A stretch of DNA of 64,000 nucleotides. Origin: Candidatus Cloacimonetes bacterium HGW-Cloacimonetes-2. GTDB lineage: Bacteria; Cloacimonadota; Cloacimonadia; Cloacimonadales; Cloacimonadaceae. The stretch spans positions 357,198 to 421,197 of the forward strand of contig PHBP01000001.1 in NCBI GenBank assembly GCA_002842035.1, written 5' to 3'. Position 1 is the stretch's first letter, and each line of letters opens with the position of its first letter. The translations under genes and the position numbers were made by a program. Shown here in pieces: positions 42,982 to 52,261 of this stretch. Under the pieces are notes generated by a model. It made no database searches. It saw only the letters and a list, made by a program, of their open reading frames with translations, and was not told where the DNA came from.

Positions 42982-45443
42982 GGCAGCTTGATTCCCCAGA
43001 TATCTGTGGCATAGCGCTTGATCGTCTCATCGGAAGAGAAATCTCTCATTCCGATGATATTAGCCAGCGAAGAACGATTCCAGGCAAGTTGATCATTGTA
43101 TAGTTCATCGATATCCCGCATCACCCTGGTATAATCCGGCAAGTCTGCGACCAGGCAGTACTGATCACCCTTGTGCAAGAGGCTTTCGATGATCGGATCA
43201 AAAAGCCCGGGCTGCATCGGGCAAAGCCGGTCGCTACCCAGGAATTCGAATATCTCCCTTAGGATGATGCTGCTTTGCATCAATTGGTATGGATGATACC
43301 CGCCTGCCTTTAGCTCTGCAACCTCATCCGCGGTCATTCCAAAGATATAGAAATGCTCATGACCCACACTTTCGCGCATCTCGATATTCGCTCCATCAAG
43401 TGTGCCTACCGTCAGAGCACCATTGAGAGCAAACTTCATATTCCCAGTGCCACTCGCCTCCGTCCCGGCCAATGATATCTGCTGAGATAGCTCCGCGGCA
43501 GGCATAATCCGCTCAGCCAGACTAACCCGATAATTTGGCAAGAAATATACCTTGATCAGCTTTGAGATGTCCTTTTCCCGCTCTATCCAAGCTCCCAGAG
43601 CATTGATCAGCCTGATAATCAACTTTGCCTGATAGTATCCTGGAGCTGCTTTGCCTGAAAAGAAGAAGCTATGTGGCTGGATACCGTGGTAGTCTCCACT
43701 TTTGATCCTCAGCGCCAGGTGGATAATGTGCAAGACATTGAGCAATTGCCTCTTGTATTCGTGAATACGCTTTGCCTGAAAATCAAAGATTGTATTGGGA
43801 TTGAGCTTCCATCCATAGACCTTTTCCAGATGCTGAGCAAAGTCCTGCTTGTTCACTCGTTTTACTGCCTCCAATTCTTCTAGGAAGCTCTTATCCTTCA
43901 TAAACTTGCGCAACTTATCCAGCTTGCTGATCTTGATCTGCCAATCCGTCCCCAGAGCTTTATTGATCAATTCCGTAAGCCTGGGATTGGCAAGCATCAG
44001 CCAGCGACGCGGCGTAATACCATTGGTCTTGTTGTTAAATCTCTGCGGATATTGCCTGTAGAAATGAGGAAAAACCTGCTCTCTGAGCAATTGACTGTGC
44101 AACTCACTGACTCCGTTGATGCTATGTGAACCCACGATAGCCAGATTGGCCATTCTCACCGAGCGCACCGGCTCCTCCTCGATCAATGAAAGCTCTTTGA
44201 TCTCATCATCACTGGCACCGCTGATCCTGATCGCATCGAGAAAGCGCTGGTTAATCTCATAGATAATCTGCAGATGCCGTGGCAGCAATCTTCCAAACAG
44301 CTCTACTTGCCAGCGCTCCAAAGCCTCCGGCAAGATCGTGTGATTTGTATAGGCAAAGACTCCCTGGCAGATCTCCCAAGCCTTCTCCCAGGGCACAGCC
44401 TTTTCATCCACCAATACCCGCATCAGTTCAGCCACTGCTACTGCCGGATGCGTGTCGTTGAGCTGTATCGCCACTTTATCCGGCAAGCGCATCAGATCAT
44501 CGCTCTTCTTGAAAAACCTCCGGAGGATATCGGCAATCGTAGCGCTTACAAAAAAATACTCCTGCTTGAGTCGCAGCTCCTTACCCTGCATATTGTTGTC
44601 ATTTGGATAGAGCACCTTGGAGATGATTTCGGAGTGGTTCTTCTGCTCCACAGCACCAATGTAATCGCCTTCATTGAAATAATTAAGCTGAAAGTCACGG
44701 GTGGATTTTGCCGACCAGAGCCTTAGCGTATTGATGTAATCATTTTTGTATCCCGGCACCAGATAGTCAAAAGCCATCGCCATCACTTGTTCTTCAGGTT
44801 GCCACAAGAGCCGTTTCTTGCCCTTCTGATCAGGATGCTCGATTACTTTGCCACCAAAGGATACCGGAAAGAGATGCTCCGGATGCGGGATTTCCCAGAT
44901 CGAGCCATACCTGAGCCAGTTATCAGGAGTCTCGACCTGCTCGCCATTCTTGATATGCTGATAAAAGATGCCAAATTCGTAGCGTATTCCATATCCATAA
45001 GCAGGTATCTTCAATGATGCCAGCGAATCCATAAAGCAAGCAGCCAGTCTGCCCAATCCTCCATTGCCAAGCCCCGCATCCCATTCCAATTCCTTTACGA
45101 TCTCCATCTGATAGCCCATCTCTTCAAGGGCTTTGATACTCTGCTTTTGCAGATCCAGATTGAGGATGGCATTTTCCAGGCTCCGCCCAATCAGGTATTC
45201 CAGCGAGAGATAATAGATCCTCTTGTGGTTAGCAGCATACTCGCCCGGTTGCGTTCGCAGCCATTTATCAAGCAAGAGCTCGCGTATCGCCCCTGCAAAG
45301 CTAAGGTATATATCAAATGGAGTCGCTGAAAATTGATCCTTGCCCTGGATATACTTCAGATGGTGGATAAAGCCCTCGATAATACCCGCAACATTAGCAT
45401 CCGGATGTTCGGATACTACACGATCAGCAATAGTTCTTTTCAT
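42978..45443 (-). CDS. glgP: Glycogen/alpha-glucan phosphorylase
   Basis: 821 residues, close to the usual 800-840. The pyridoxal-phosphate lysine lies in EASGTGNMKFALNGALTVGTLDGAN. Other family blocks are YYLSLEYLIGRSLENAILN, GNGGLGRLAACFMDS, NDTHPAVAVAELMRVL, TNGITPRRWL and KRIHEYKRQLLN. It releases glucose-1-phosphate from glycogen or maltodextrin with phosphate. GGGAGG precedes the ATG. Its end overlaps the end of folC by 4 bases; no terminator was seen there. Confidence 0.97.
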   Translation of the reverse strand: MKRTIADRVVSEHPDANVAGIIEGFIHHLKYIQGKDQFSATPFDIYLSFAGAIRELLLDKWLRTQPGEYAANHKRIYYLSLEYLIGRSLENAILNLDLQKQSIKALEEMGYQMEIVKELEWDAGLGNGGLGRLAACFMDSLASLKIPAYGYGIRYEFGIFYQHIKNGEQVETPDNWLRYGSIWEIPHPEHLFPVSFGGKVIEHPDQKGKKRLLWQPEEQVMAMAFDYLVPGYKNDYINTLRLWSAKSTRDFQLNYFNEGDYIGAVEQKNHSEIISKVLYPNDNNMQGKELRLKQEYFFVSATIADILRRFFKKSDDLMRLPDKVAIQLNDTHPAVAVAELMRVLVDEKAVPWEKAWEICQGVFAYTNHTILPEALERWQVELFGRLLPRHLQIIYEINQRFLDAIRISGASDDEIKELSLIEEEPVRSVRMANLAIVGSHSINGVSELHSQLLREQVFPHFYRQYPQRFNNKTNGITPRRWLMLANPRLTELINKALGTDWQIKISKLDKLRKFMKDKSFLEELEAVKRVNKQDFAQHLEKVYGWKLNPNTIFDFQAKRIHEYKRQLLNVLHIIHLALRIKSGDYHGIQPHSFFFSGKAAPGYYQAKLIIRLINALGAWIEREKDISKLIKVYFLPNYRVSLAERIMPAAELSQQISLAGTEASGTGNMKFALNGALTVGTLDGANIEMRESVGHEHFYIFGMTADEVAELKAGGYHPYQLMQSSIILREIFEFLGSDRLCPMQPGLFDPIIESLLHKGDQYCLVADLPDYTRVMRDIDELYNDQLAWNRSSLANIIGMRDFSSDETIKRYATDIWGIKLP

Positions 45444-45536
45444 AACTAACCTCCCTGCAGCGCAATTAGTCAGTCATGAGGATAATCTAATCTACAATTG
45501 AAAAAAGACGAGCTAGGATCCGATCGCTTTCCTCTT

Positions 45537-46370
45537 TTATCCCAATCGTTTGATCAGCATATTGGCTGCAACTTCACGGCTCTCATCCCAAAAGAAGAAG
45601 CCACTATCCAAGAGATAAGGCAACTGCTTGTCAAAGCCGGTTGAACAAACTATACCGATCCGTCTCTTTCTGCGGAAGAAGTAGCCAAAATATGGCAATT
45701 CTGCTGCCAGATCTTTTGTAGGGGGTTTCAGAAACGTGACCGCCTTTTCTCCCTTCCCACCGATTAGATAGATGCTTTGGGGAGTCCGGAATACAGTGGC
45801 ATTACGCTTGATAAAATCCAAGCTCTCGGGTTTGTTGCGTACACTTTGCCAGCCCAGAGGAATGTAGCTGGGGTAGTTATCAAAGATATCCATCCCATAA
45901 TCTTCCACAATTTCCGGCACCAAATAGCCTGGCTCTTTGTGATGATCCAGGCTGTAAAAGGACTCAACTAGATTAAATCCCAGCTTCTCTGTCATCTTGA
46001 GGCTTTCGAAGTTCTTGTAATAAGTACAAAACTCAAAGCTCAAAGACCGGTTCTTTTCCTTTAAACGATAGGCATAATCCATTATGTAATCGTTTAGAAG
46101 CGTGCCTATGCCCTTCCCCTGATAACGGGCATGAACACGTAATCCTTCTATCCAGATCACATTGTCGGGAAACTGACTTAGCTTGATACAGGCGAGCACC
46201 TTTCCGTGAAACTCAGCTACGAAGAGCCAGCGTTCCTTGATCCATTCCTCAATCACTTCCGGGAGATAGTCCGTTCCGTCCCAGATAGTTTTGGAGATGG
46301 CGAGAAGGTCCCTTGTATCGCCTGTCCTTGCTAAACGTACGATACATTCTCTTAAGTCAAAACTCATCAT
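45537..46370 (-). CDS. GNAT-family acetyltransferase with C-terminal extra domain
   Basis: 277 residues from the ATG at 46370, 4 bases after AGGAG; the frame is open up to 46460 without a better site. Residues about 5-160 are a GNAT domain: LRVHARYQGKGIGTLLNDYIMDYA is the acetyl-CoA loop. It is followed by FEFCTYYKNFESLKMTEKLGFNLVESFY, the usual second half. Residues about 165-277 form an additional domain seen in a subset of GNATs (YPSYIPLGWQSVRNKPESLDF, then FGYFFRRKRRIGIV). The substrate is unknown. Confidence 0.87.
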   Translation of the reverse strand: MMSFDLRECIVRLARTGDTRDLLAISKTIWDGTDYLPEVIEEWIKERWLFVAEFHGKVLACIKLSQFPDNVIWIEGLRVHARYQGKGIGTLLNDYIMDYAYRLKEKNRSLSFEFCTYYKNFESLKMTEKLGFNLVESFYSLDHHKEPGYLVPEIVEDYGMDIFDNYPSYIPLGWQSVRNKPESLDFIKRNATVFRTPQSIYLIGGKGEKAVTFLKPPTKDLAAELPYFGYFFRRKRRIGIVCSTGFDKQLPYLLDSGFFFWDESREVAANMLIKRLG

Positions 46371-46626
46371 GATCTCCTGAAAATCACAATCAGGATTCCT
46401 GCGAATTCGTGTCAATAGTTTTGTTTTCACAAAAGCCTGTGTGAACTGATCTATACTCATTACACACCCTCATTAGCGAACTAAAGCTCGTAGAAGACCG
46501 TTAGTCATAATCCGCATTTACGGATAGAAATCAACTCCCAAAGCCACTTTGGCATTGATAATATCTTGACAATTATCGCTGTTCAGATGCCTTAGCCTAA
46601 ACTCAATTCCAAAGGAGAAGAGTATT

Positions 46627-48156
46627 ATGCCAAAAGCTTCAATCGCACCGGATGGCAAAGAGTATTTGCTGCCGACTCCGGAAGAGAATGAAAAAGAACG
46701 TCAGATTTTGGATCAAATCACTGCCGAACAGCGTGCAATGGGACGCAAAATTGTGGCAGTGCAAGGCTTGGGATTTGTTGGCTGTGTGATGGCGACCGTT
46801 GTCGCGGATGCTGTCGATGCCTCAGGCAAACCCATTTATTATGTTCACGGTCATCAAAGAGCTTCCGCCCGTTCGTACTGGAAAGTTCCGGTGATCAATA
46901 CCGGTGTACCGCCGGTCAGTTCCTCTGATCCGGAAGTACCGGAGATCTTCAAACGCTGTGTGCTGGAGAAGAAGAATTTCCGCGCCACCAGCGAAGACTA
47001 TGTTTATACCCTCGTCGATGTTGTCGTCGTAGATATACAGCTTGATGCTACCAAGCCCGCCTTTGGCGAAGCCGAAAAGGGCTATTGTGATCTCACTGCC
47101 TTCCGTGAAGGCATCCGCACTCTGGGCAAGCACATCCGCCCTGATTGCCTCGTCCTGGTGGAAACCACTGTACCTCCCGGAACTTGTGACAAAGTAGTGC
47201 GTCCCATATTGGAAGAGGAATTTATCAAGCGCGGGATCGATATTATCGCCAATCCCCCATTGGTAGCGCATTCCTATGAAAGAGTAATGCCCGGCGCAAA
47301 GTATGTAGCTTCTATCCGCGATTTCTGGAGAGTCTTCTCCGGTGTTAATCAAAAGAGCATCGAGCTCTGCCGCGAATTTCTCTCCAATGTATTGAACGTA
47401 AAGGAATTCCCTCTTACCCAGCTCGATCATACTAATGCCAGCGAACTCTCCAAAGTAATGGAAAATAGTTATAGAGCCACAAACATCGCCCTCACTTTGG
47501 AATGGGCAAAGTTTGCAGAGCAGATCGGGGTCGATCTCTTCAAAGTCAGGGATGCTATCCGTAAACGTCAGGGTACCCACGACAATCTCCTGCGCCCCAG
47601 CCTGGGTGTTGGTGGCTATTGTCTCACTAAGGATCCCGTGCTGGCAAATTGGGCTATGGGAGCACTATTTGGGCTCGAAGGCTCGCTTGATGTGGCTATC
47701 CGCTCGGTCAATATCAACGACACAATGCCGCTGCATACGATTGAACTGATCAAGCAAGTCTATCCCGAGCTGCGCAATCTGAAGGTCACCGTATTGGGAG
47801 TATCCTATCTGGAAAATCTTGGCGATACACGCCACTCCCCCTCCAAGACCCTGGTGGAATTCCTGCGCAAGGATTTTGCCATCGTTAAAACCCACGATCC
47901 TTATGTAGAAGCATGGCCGGAACTTGAGGAAAGCTATGTGGAAAGTGATATTGACAAAGCGCTGGAAGGTGCTGAAGTGGTCGTATTCGCAGTCGGACAC
48001 GATCAATACCGCCATCTCACTCCGGATCATTTGGTCACCAAATCAGGTAACAAACCTCTAATCGTGGATTGTTCAAACCTCCTTTCCGATGAGACTCTCG
48101 CTACATACAAAGCCCTGGGTTGCGCTGTGAAAGGCGTCGGCAAAGGACACGTATAA
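46627..48156 (+). CDS. UDP-sugar 6-dehydrogenase (UDP-glucose/UDP-ManNAc dehydrogenase family)
   Basis: 509 residues. The NAD-binding loop is VAVQGLGFVGCVMATVVADA. The central blocks are VETTVPPGTCDKVVRPILEEE, ERVMPGAKY and NASELSKVMENSYRATNIAL. The catalytic cysteine lies in GVGGYCLTKDP. The C-terminal domain includes VLGVSYLENLGDTRHSPS. It oxidises a nucleotide sugar to the uronic acid for surface glycans. The N-terminus is about 40 residues longer than usual. AAAGGAG precedes the ATG. No other sugar gene is adjacent; it has its own terminator. Confidence 0.92.
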   Translation: MPKASIAPDGKEYLLPTPEENEKERQILDQITAEQRAMGRKIVAVQGLGFVGCVMATVVADAVDASGKPIYYVHGHQRASARSYWKVPVINTGVPPVSSSDPEVPEIFKRCVLEKKNFRATSEDYVYTLVDVVVVDIQLDATKPAFGEAEKGYCDLTAFREGIRTLGKHIRPDCLVLVETTVPPGTCDKVVRPILEEEFIKRGIDIIANPPLVAHSYERVMPGAKYVASIRDFWRVFSGVNQKSIELCREFLSNVLNVKEFPLTQLDHTNASELSKVMENSYRATNIALTLEWAKFAEQIGVDLFKVRDAIRKRQGTHDNLLRPSLGVGGYCLTKDPVLANWAMGALFGLEGSLDVAIRSVNINDTMPLHTIELIKQVYPELRNLKVTVLGVSYLENLGDTRHSPSKTLVEFLRKDFAIVKTHDPYVEAWPELEESYVESDIDKALEGAEVVVFAVGHDQYRHLTPDHLVTKSGNKPLIVDCSNLLSDETLATYKALGCAVKGVGKGHV

Positions 48157-48201
48157 TCACTAGCAACAAAAGCTGCGCAGCCTGCGTAGCGATTTGATAT
48201 C

Positions 48202-48233
48202 AAAGGGAGAACAATGCTTCTCCCTTTTGTTAT
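48202..48233 (+). terminator. Rho-independent terminator of the nucleotide-sugar dehydrogenase gene
   Basis: AAAGGGAGAA pairs perfectly with TTCTCCCTTT around CAATGC, followed by TTGTTATT. Confidence 0.85.
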
Positions 48234-48252
48234 TCCCTGCTTGAATTCTTTT

Positions 48253-48302
48253 GTGATCCCCTAGTGATCCCCTAGTGATTCCCTAGTGGCGACAAGGGAA
48301 TC
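48253..48302. repeat. Array of three 11-bp units with an inverted end, related to the palindromic repeat family
   Basis: GTGATCCCCTA occurs twice (48253-48263 and 48264-48274) and as GTGATTCCCTA once (48275-48285). GATTCCCT is then mirrored by AGGGAATC at 48295-48302. The 11-bp period and the core TGAT...CT are those of the four palindromic repeats elsewhere. Confidence 0.7.
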
Positions 48303-48417
48303 TCCAGAGCAGAACAAGGCTTTAACGTGAGGTTTCAAAGAGGAAGGATTTCTTCCACAGAGGATGCAGAGAACAGCAGAGGGGATGGTGCTACGCGTAG
48401 TGATGGAGTGCTACCAC

Positions 48418-49854
48418 CTACAACTCCGCTACAATCCGGTAAAAACCCCGCAAGGGCAATCCCGCTAGCGGGATAATAATCCCGGGCTCGGTGCTGTAAG
48501 TAAGAAGGCTGGGTGTAGCAAATCCCGGTTCATCGCAATACTCTATCCGATAACGGCTTACACTGAGAGCTGTACCTGCCGGACTCTCCGTGACAGGAGC
48601 CCAGGATAGCAGAAGATCACCTTCCAGCGTTACTGCCTCCACTGTCGCAGGTGACAATAGCCCAACGATGTAGGTGTAGGTTTCTGCTACTGACGCCTCG
48701 TAGCTATCCCCACCCATACTGAGCATAGTAACCCCATCTTGCTGAAAAAATTCCGGCATCATACCATAGAGATTCTCGCTGCGATACTCTACCGGCTGGC
48801 TATAATCCTGACTTTGGGGAAAGAGCGGGAAGGGATCCAGACTGCCCAGGCTGAAGTAGATATCCATCGGGAAATAACCCAAAGAATGAGTGTAAGTGGT
48901 TCTAAAATAGTAATCATCAGCTTCCAATACCAGTTCTGGAGCGCTGTAGCCTGCCGTATTGAGCGGATCGTAATAGAGCTTGGTTAGATTGACCGTTGCA
49001 CCCGGGCTCTCATCCTGCTTGGTGGTCGCAAAGGGAATCACAGTAGTACGATTGGTAATGGTCTGAGTGCCGATAAGCGGATTCTGAGGATCAAACCAAG
49101 CTGCAAAATCCGGATCAGCCAGGAGATCGGAGAGATTACAGCTCATTATCAGTAGGTTTCCGGAGCTGATAATCTGGGATTCGATATTGCCGATTCGGAT
49201 CAAATCGCTGGTGCCTGTGCCGGTGATCTTGTAGAGCCCGGGACTGATGCCACCAAGCGCTACATTCATATAGTTCATCGCCCATACTATCGTATTTGGG
49301 TCGGTGGGATCGGCAGATGGATTGGCGATAATACTCATATAAGAATTGTAAACCGTCCCAAAACTCCCGCTGGTAGGAAAACCACCACCCCGGTTTTTGA
49401 TCGCCATATAGAGCTTGCTATCAGAAAATGACACATAGTCTGCGACGATATCATAGATATTAGTCAATGCTGTGTTTTGCTCGTCCTGTGAGCTAAGCGT
49501 AAGCTGTGCCGCACCAGGCAGGCTGGAGCCATCGTAATACACAGGAAAGATGGTAGTCTTGCCGGTGGTCGAGACCTGCCTGGAGCCCAGATAGCTGCGG
49601 GCATTGTTGCCGGGGATCTGCTTTTGATAGGTGTTGTTATCAGGATCGAAAAGATCCAGCTCAGCCTCTACAATCGCAGTCGAGCCAGGATAGAGCACCT
49701 TGTTTGATGTCGTAGTCCCGGGGGCAATCTCTGCCCTGATATAGTAACGATCCAGAGCATCCTGCCCGCTAAAGCGCAGATTTTGCCAGGCACCCGGGCT
49801 GAGCGCAGCTAGAGCTGTACTGAGCAATAGCAATGATATCAAGATTACTTTCAT
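48418..49854 (-). CDS. Exported beta-rich protein of unknown function
   Basis: 478 residues. A signal peptide (KVILISLLLLSTALAAL) is followed by about 380 residues with no family I recognise, rich in T, S, Y and N as in secreted beta-sandwich proteins. Only the C-terminal 80 residues can be placed: VTLEGDLLLSWAPV, then YRIEYCDEPGFATPSLL, then GFYRIVAEL. That is the same Fn3-like closing module as in the M6 and C25-PAD proteins. AGAGG precedes the ATG. It probably reaches the cell surface or medium by the same route as those. Confidence 0.8.
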   Translation of the reverse strand: MKVILISLLLLSTALAALSPGAWQNLRFSGQDALDRYYIRAEIAPGTTTSNKVLYPGSTAIVEAELDLFDPDNNTYQKQIPGNNARSYLGSRQVSTTGKTTIFPVYYDGSSLPGAAQLTLSSQDEQNTALTNIYDIVADYVSFSDSKLYMAIKNRGGGFPTSGSFGTVYNSYMSIIANPSADPTDPNTIVWAMNYMNVALGGISPGLYKITGTGTSDLIRIGNIESQIISSGNLLIMSCNLSDLLADPDFAAWFDPQNPLIGTQTITNRTTVIPFATTKQDESPGATVNLTKLYYDPLNTAGYSAPELVLEADDYYFRTTYTHSLGYFPMDIYFSLGSLDPFPLFPQSQDYSQPVEYRSENLYGMMPEFFQQDGVTMLSMGGDSYEASVAETYTYIVGLLSPATVEAVTLEGDLLLSWAPVTESPAGTALSVSRYRIEYCDEPGFATPSLLTYSTEPGIIIPLAGLPLRGFYRIVAEL

Positions 49855-49965
49855 AAAAACCTCTATGGCAAAGTATGACGCTATTCAGCGCTCGTGTCAA
49901 GCCAAGAACGCGATTATGAGTGGGTATTTTGAGGTATTTTTTCCATAGTGCCTTATTCGGAGAGG

Positions 49966-49997
49966 AAAAAAAAACCGGCTCGATAACTCGAGCCGGT
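49966..49997 (-). terminator. Rho-independent terminator of the large core operon's end
   Basis: ACCGGCTCG and CGAGCCGGT form a 9-bp stem around ATAACT. On the minus strand it is followed by a run of nine T residues. It lies about 20 bases after the response-regulator stop. Confidence 0.92.
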
Positions 49998-50019
49998 GAT
50001 AAGCTGGAATAATTTACTC

Positions 50020-50646
50020 TTACTTGTTCTTTAGAGAGGCCATCTGGGGCTTTACGTGCACCTCGTAGCAAGTGGGGCAAATGGAGTGGGAAAACATAGT
50101 ATCGGTGTGTTCCGAGATATACACCTCCACTTCCTGCCAATAGTTTTTGTCGCTGCGAACCTTCTTGCAATAGGAGCAGATGGGCAGCAGCTTTTCCAAC
50201 GAACGTATCTTCTCTACAGCTGTTTCCAGATCCTGGCGTTGCTTTTCCAGCCTAAGGGAAGATTTGACGCGCATCTCAAGCTCCACTGCAGCATAAGGTT
50301 TACTGATATAATCCGTGGCACCCAGCTCGAAGCTGCGACGCAGGGGACCCATATCCTCCTCAAGCGAGACTGCAGTAATCATAATCACCGGGATGTGGGC
50401 TGTTTTGCGGTTTTTTTGGAGCTGCTCCAGCAATTCATAGCCACTGATGCCCGGCATAATGATATCCAAAAGGATCAGATCGGGATGCTCTGTCTTTAGA
50501 CGTTCCAGAGCCTCTTCTCCGCTGATCAGGGAATGTACCTGGTTGAATCCGGATTGATGCAGGATGGCTGAAATCAGGCGCAAATTGTTGATGTCGTCGT
50601 CAACGACCCAGACGGTCATGGATTTCAGATCATCATCATAAATCAT
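50020..50646 (-). CDS. Response regulator with C-terminal cysteine cluster
   Basis: 208 residues. A REC domain fills about 10-130: VWVVDDDINNLRL, the phosphoacceptor Asp in LILLDIIMPGISGYELL, the T of IMITA and the K of YISKPY. A coiled coil follows (RLEKQRQDLETAVEKIRSLEKL). The last 50 residues are LLPICSYCKKVRSDKNYWQEVEVYI, then HSICPTCYE, the C-x2-C / C-x2-C pattern that ends many PAS or REC proteins. No DNA-binding output domain is present, so it may act by protein contact or metal sensing. It is the last gene of the operon after ctp; GGAG precedes the ATG. Confidence 0.9.
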   Translation of the reverse strand: MIYDDDLKSMTVWVVDDDINNLRLISAILHQSGFNQVHSLISGEEALERLKTEHPDLILLDIIMPGISGYELLEQLQKNRKTAHIPVIMITAVSLEEDMGPLRRSFELGATDYISKPYAAVELEMRVKSSLRLEKQRQDLETAVEKIRSLEKLLPICSYCKKVRSDKNYWQEVEVYISEHTDTMFSHSICPTCYEVHVKPQMASLKNK

Positions 50647-50647
50647 C

Positions 50648-52261
50648 TTACTCTCCTACGGTGGGAGGTGCTTGGTTACGGGCGGCATAATCAAACATTT
50701 CCTGCAAGGTGCGGAAACGATTGAAGAAATCGATGGCAGCCTGAAGCTGGACATCGCCACTGATGCTCACTTTGTAGGCTTCGAGATCTCCGTGCACCTT
50801 GCCGATCAATTCGCTGCGAATGGAATTGCGGATAAAGGTGGCAGCGCTATCGGCATCTGCAGGGCTAAAGCTGATATTCTTGGAACGGGCATAGCCTAAG
50901 AACTCGTTGTAAAGGGCATTGGAGACCTGGAAATTGAGAGGAATGTCGTGGCCGTGATCGACCAGGTAATCCACCGCAAAATCAAAGAAGACGTTGTTGC
51001 GACGTAGCTCGACACCCAGGTTGGTAAGCAGATCGGCATCGACCACCCAATCCGGATTGATACCACCACCGCCATAGACTGTGCGTCCATTTACTGTTTG
51101 ATAAACATGCTCGTGATTGCGCTCGTTTTCCTCGGCTATCTCGGCTTCAGTAAGCTCCTGGCCTTTGAGCAGCTTGTCATTGCTCATCTTGTGGATGCAG
51201 CGTCCGGACTTTATGTAGTAATATGAAGTCGTGACCTTGATTCCACCGCCATTACCGAGGCGTAAAAGCTGCTGGACACTGCCTTTGCCAAAGGTGGTCT
51301 TGCCCATCACCAAGCCTTTGTCCCAATCCTGCAGAGAACCGGCAAAGATCTCTGAGGCGCTGGCAGATGCTTCATTGACCAGGGCTATGATCGGGTAATT
51401 ACGCTGAGGAGTGTTGTAACGTGTGTAAAGCGGACGGTTTTCACGGCGTCCGCGGGTTTCCACCACGAGCTTTCCAGCTCCGATAAATTCATTCACCGTA
51501 TCTACTGCCTGATCCAGGAGTCCGCCGGGATTCCAGCGCAGATCAATGATCAAGCCGCGGATGTTTTGGGATTCCAGAGTGCCAAGCGCGGTGCGCAGCT
51601 CCGAAGCTGTATTCTCGTTGAACTGGGAGATTCGGATATAGCCGACTCCATTGTCCAGCTTGAAGAAGTAGGGAATACTCTTGATCTGGATTACTTCGCG
51701 AATAATGGTAAATTCCAGGGGATCGGCTACGCCCGGACGACCGATGGTAATGCGGACTTCGGTGCCGACATCACCACGCATTCTGCGGATCGCTTCATCG
51801 GTGCTGGAGCCAACCACGCTGGCACCATCGACCTTTAGAATGCGATCGCCTGCAGATATCCCCATCCTAAAGGCAGGAGTGCCTTCTATCGGGGATACCA
51901 CCGTGATGTAATCGCCCTTCTTATCTATCTGGATACCCAATCCGCCAAAGGAACCCTTGGTGCTGGTAGTAAAATCGGTAAATTCATCCGGTGTAAAGTA
52001 GTTTGTGTGAGGATCGGTGGAGCCCAGCATCCCGACTATTGCGGCTTTAATCAGTTCTTCATCGCTGAGATCGGTGACATAGGCATCCTTTAGCTTTACC
52101 AGTACTTCGCTAAAGAGCGAAATCTGGGAGTAAATGTCGCTGTTGTTGCGAGTGGTGGCAGTCTGCGCGTAAGCATCTGTTGCCACAAAAAGCAAGAGAC
52201 CCATCAAGACCCAAATGCCTGCTATCGTAAACAGGGTAATGCGCTGTTTATTCTTTGTCAT
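50648..52261 (-). CDS. C-terminal processing peptidase (S41, CtpA/Prc type)
   Basis: 537 residues. An N-terminal signal anchor (TLFTIAGIWVLMGLLLFVATDAYA) precedes a PDZ domain (about 90-175; GLGIQIDKKGDYITVVSPIEGTPAF, then GDRILKVDG) and the S41 core. The catalytic Ser is in NEASASASEIFAG and the Lys lies 25 residues further in GKTTFGKGSVQ, matching the D1P spacing. The segment LIIDLRWNPGGLLDQAVD is the usual oxyanion region. It trims C-termini of periplasmic proteins or helps control peptidoglycan hydrolases. It overlaps tmk by 4 bases. Confidence 0.94.
   Translation of the reverse strand: MTKNKQRITLFTIAGIWVLMGLLLFVATDAYAQTATTRNNSDIYSQISLFSEVLVKLKDAYVTDLSDEELIKAAIVGMLGSTDPHTNYFTPDEFTDFTTSTKGSFGGLGIQIDKKGDYITVVSPIEGTPAFRMGISAGDRILKVDGASVVGSSTDEAIRRMRGDVGTEVRITIGRPGVADPLEFTIIREVIQIKSIPYFFKLDNGVGYIRISQFNENTASELRTALGTLESQNIRGLIIDLRWNPGGLLDQAVDTVNEFIGAGKLVVETRGRRENRPLYTRYNTPQRNYPIIALVNEASASASEIFAGSLQDWDKGLVMGKTTFGKGSVQQLLRLGNGGGIKVTTSYYYIKSGRCIHKMSNDKLLKGQELTEAEIAEENERNHEHVYQTVNGRTVYGGGGINPDWVVDADLLTNLGVELRRNNVFFDFAVDYLVDHGHDIPLNFQVSNALYNEFLGYARSKNISFSPADADSAATFIRNSIRSELIGKVHGDLEAYKVSISGDVQLQAAIDFFNRFRTLQEMFDYAARNQAPPTVGE

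Noticed and set aside
46560-46626. Promoter with TTGACA before the nucleotide-sugar dehydrogenase
   Set aside because: The -35 is consensus, but no -10 lies at 16-19 bases, so I do not list it.
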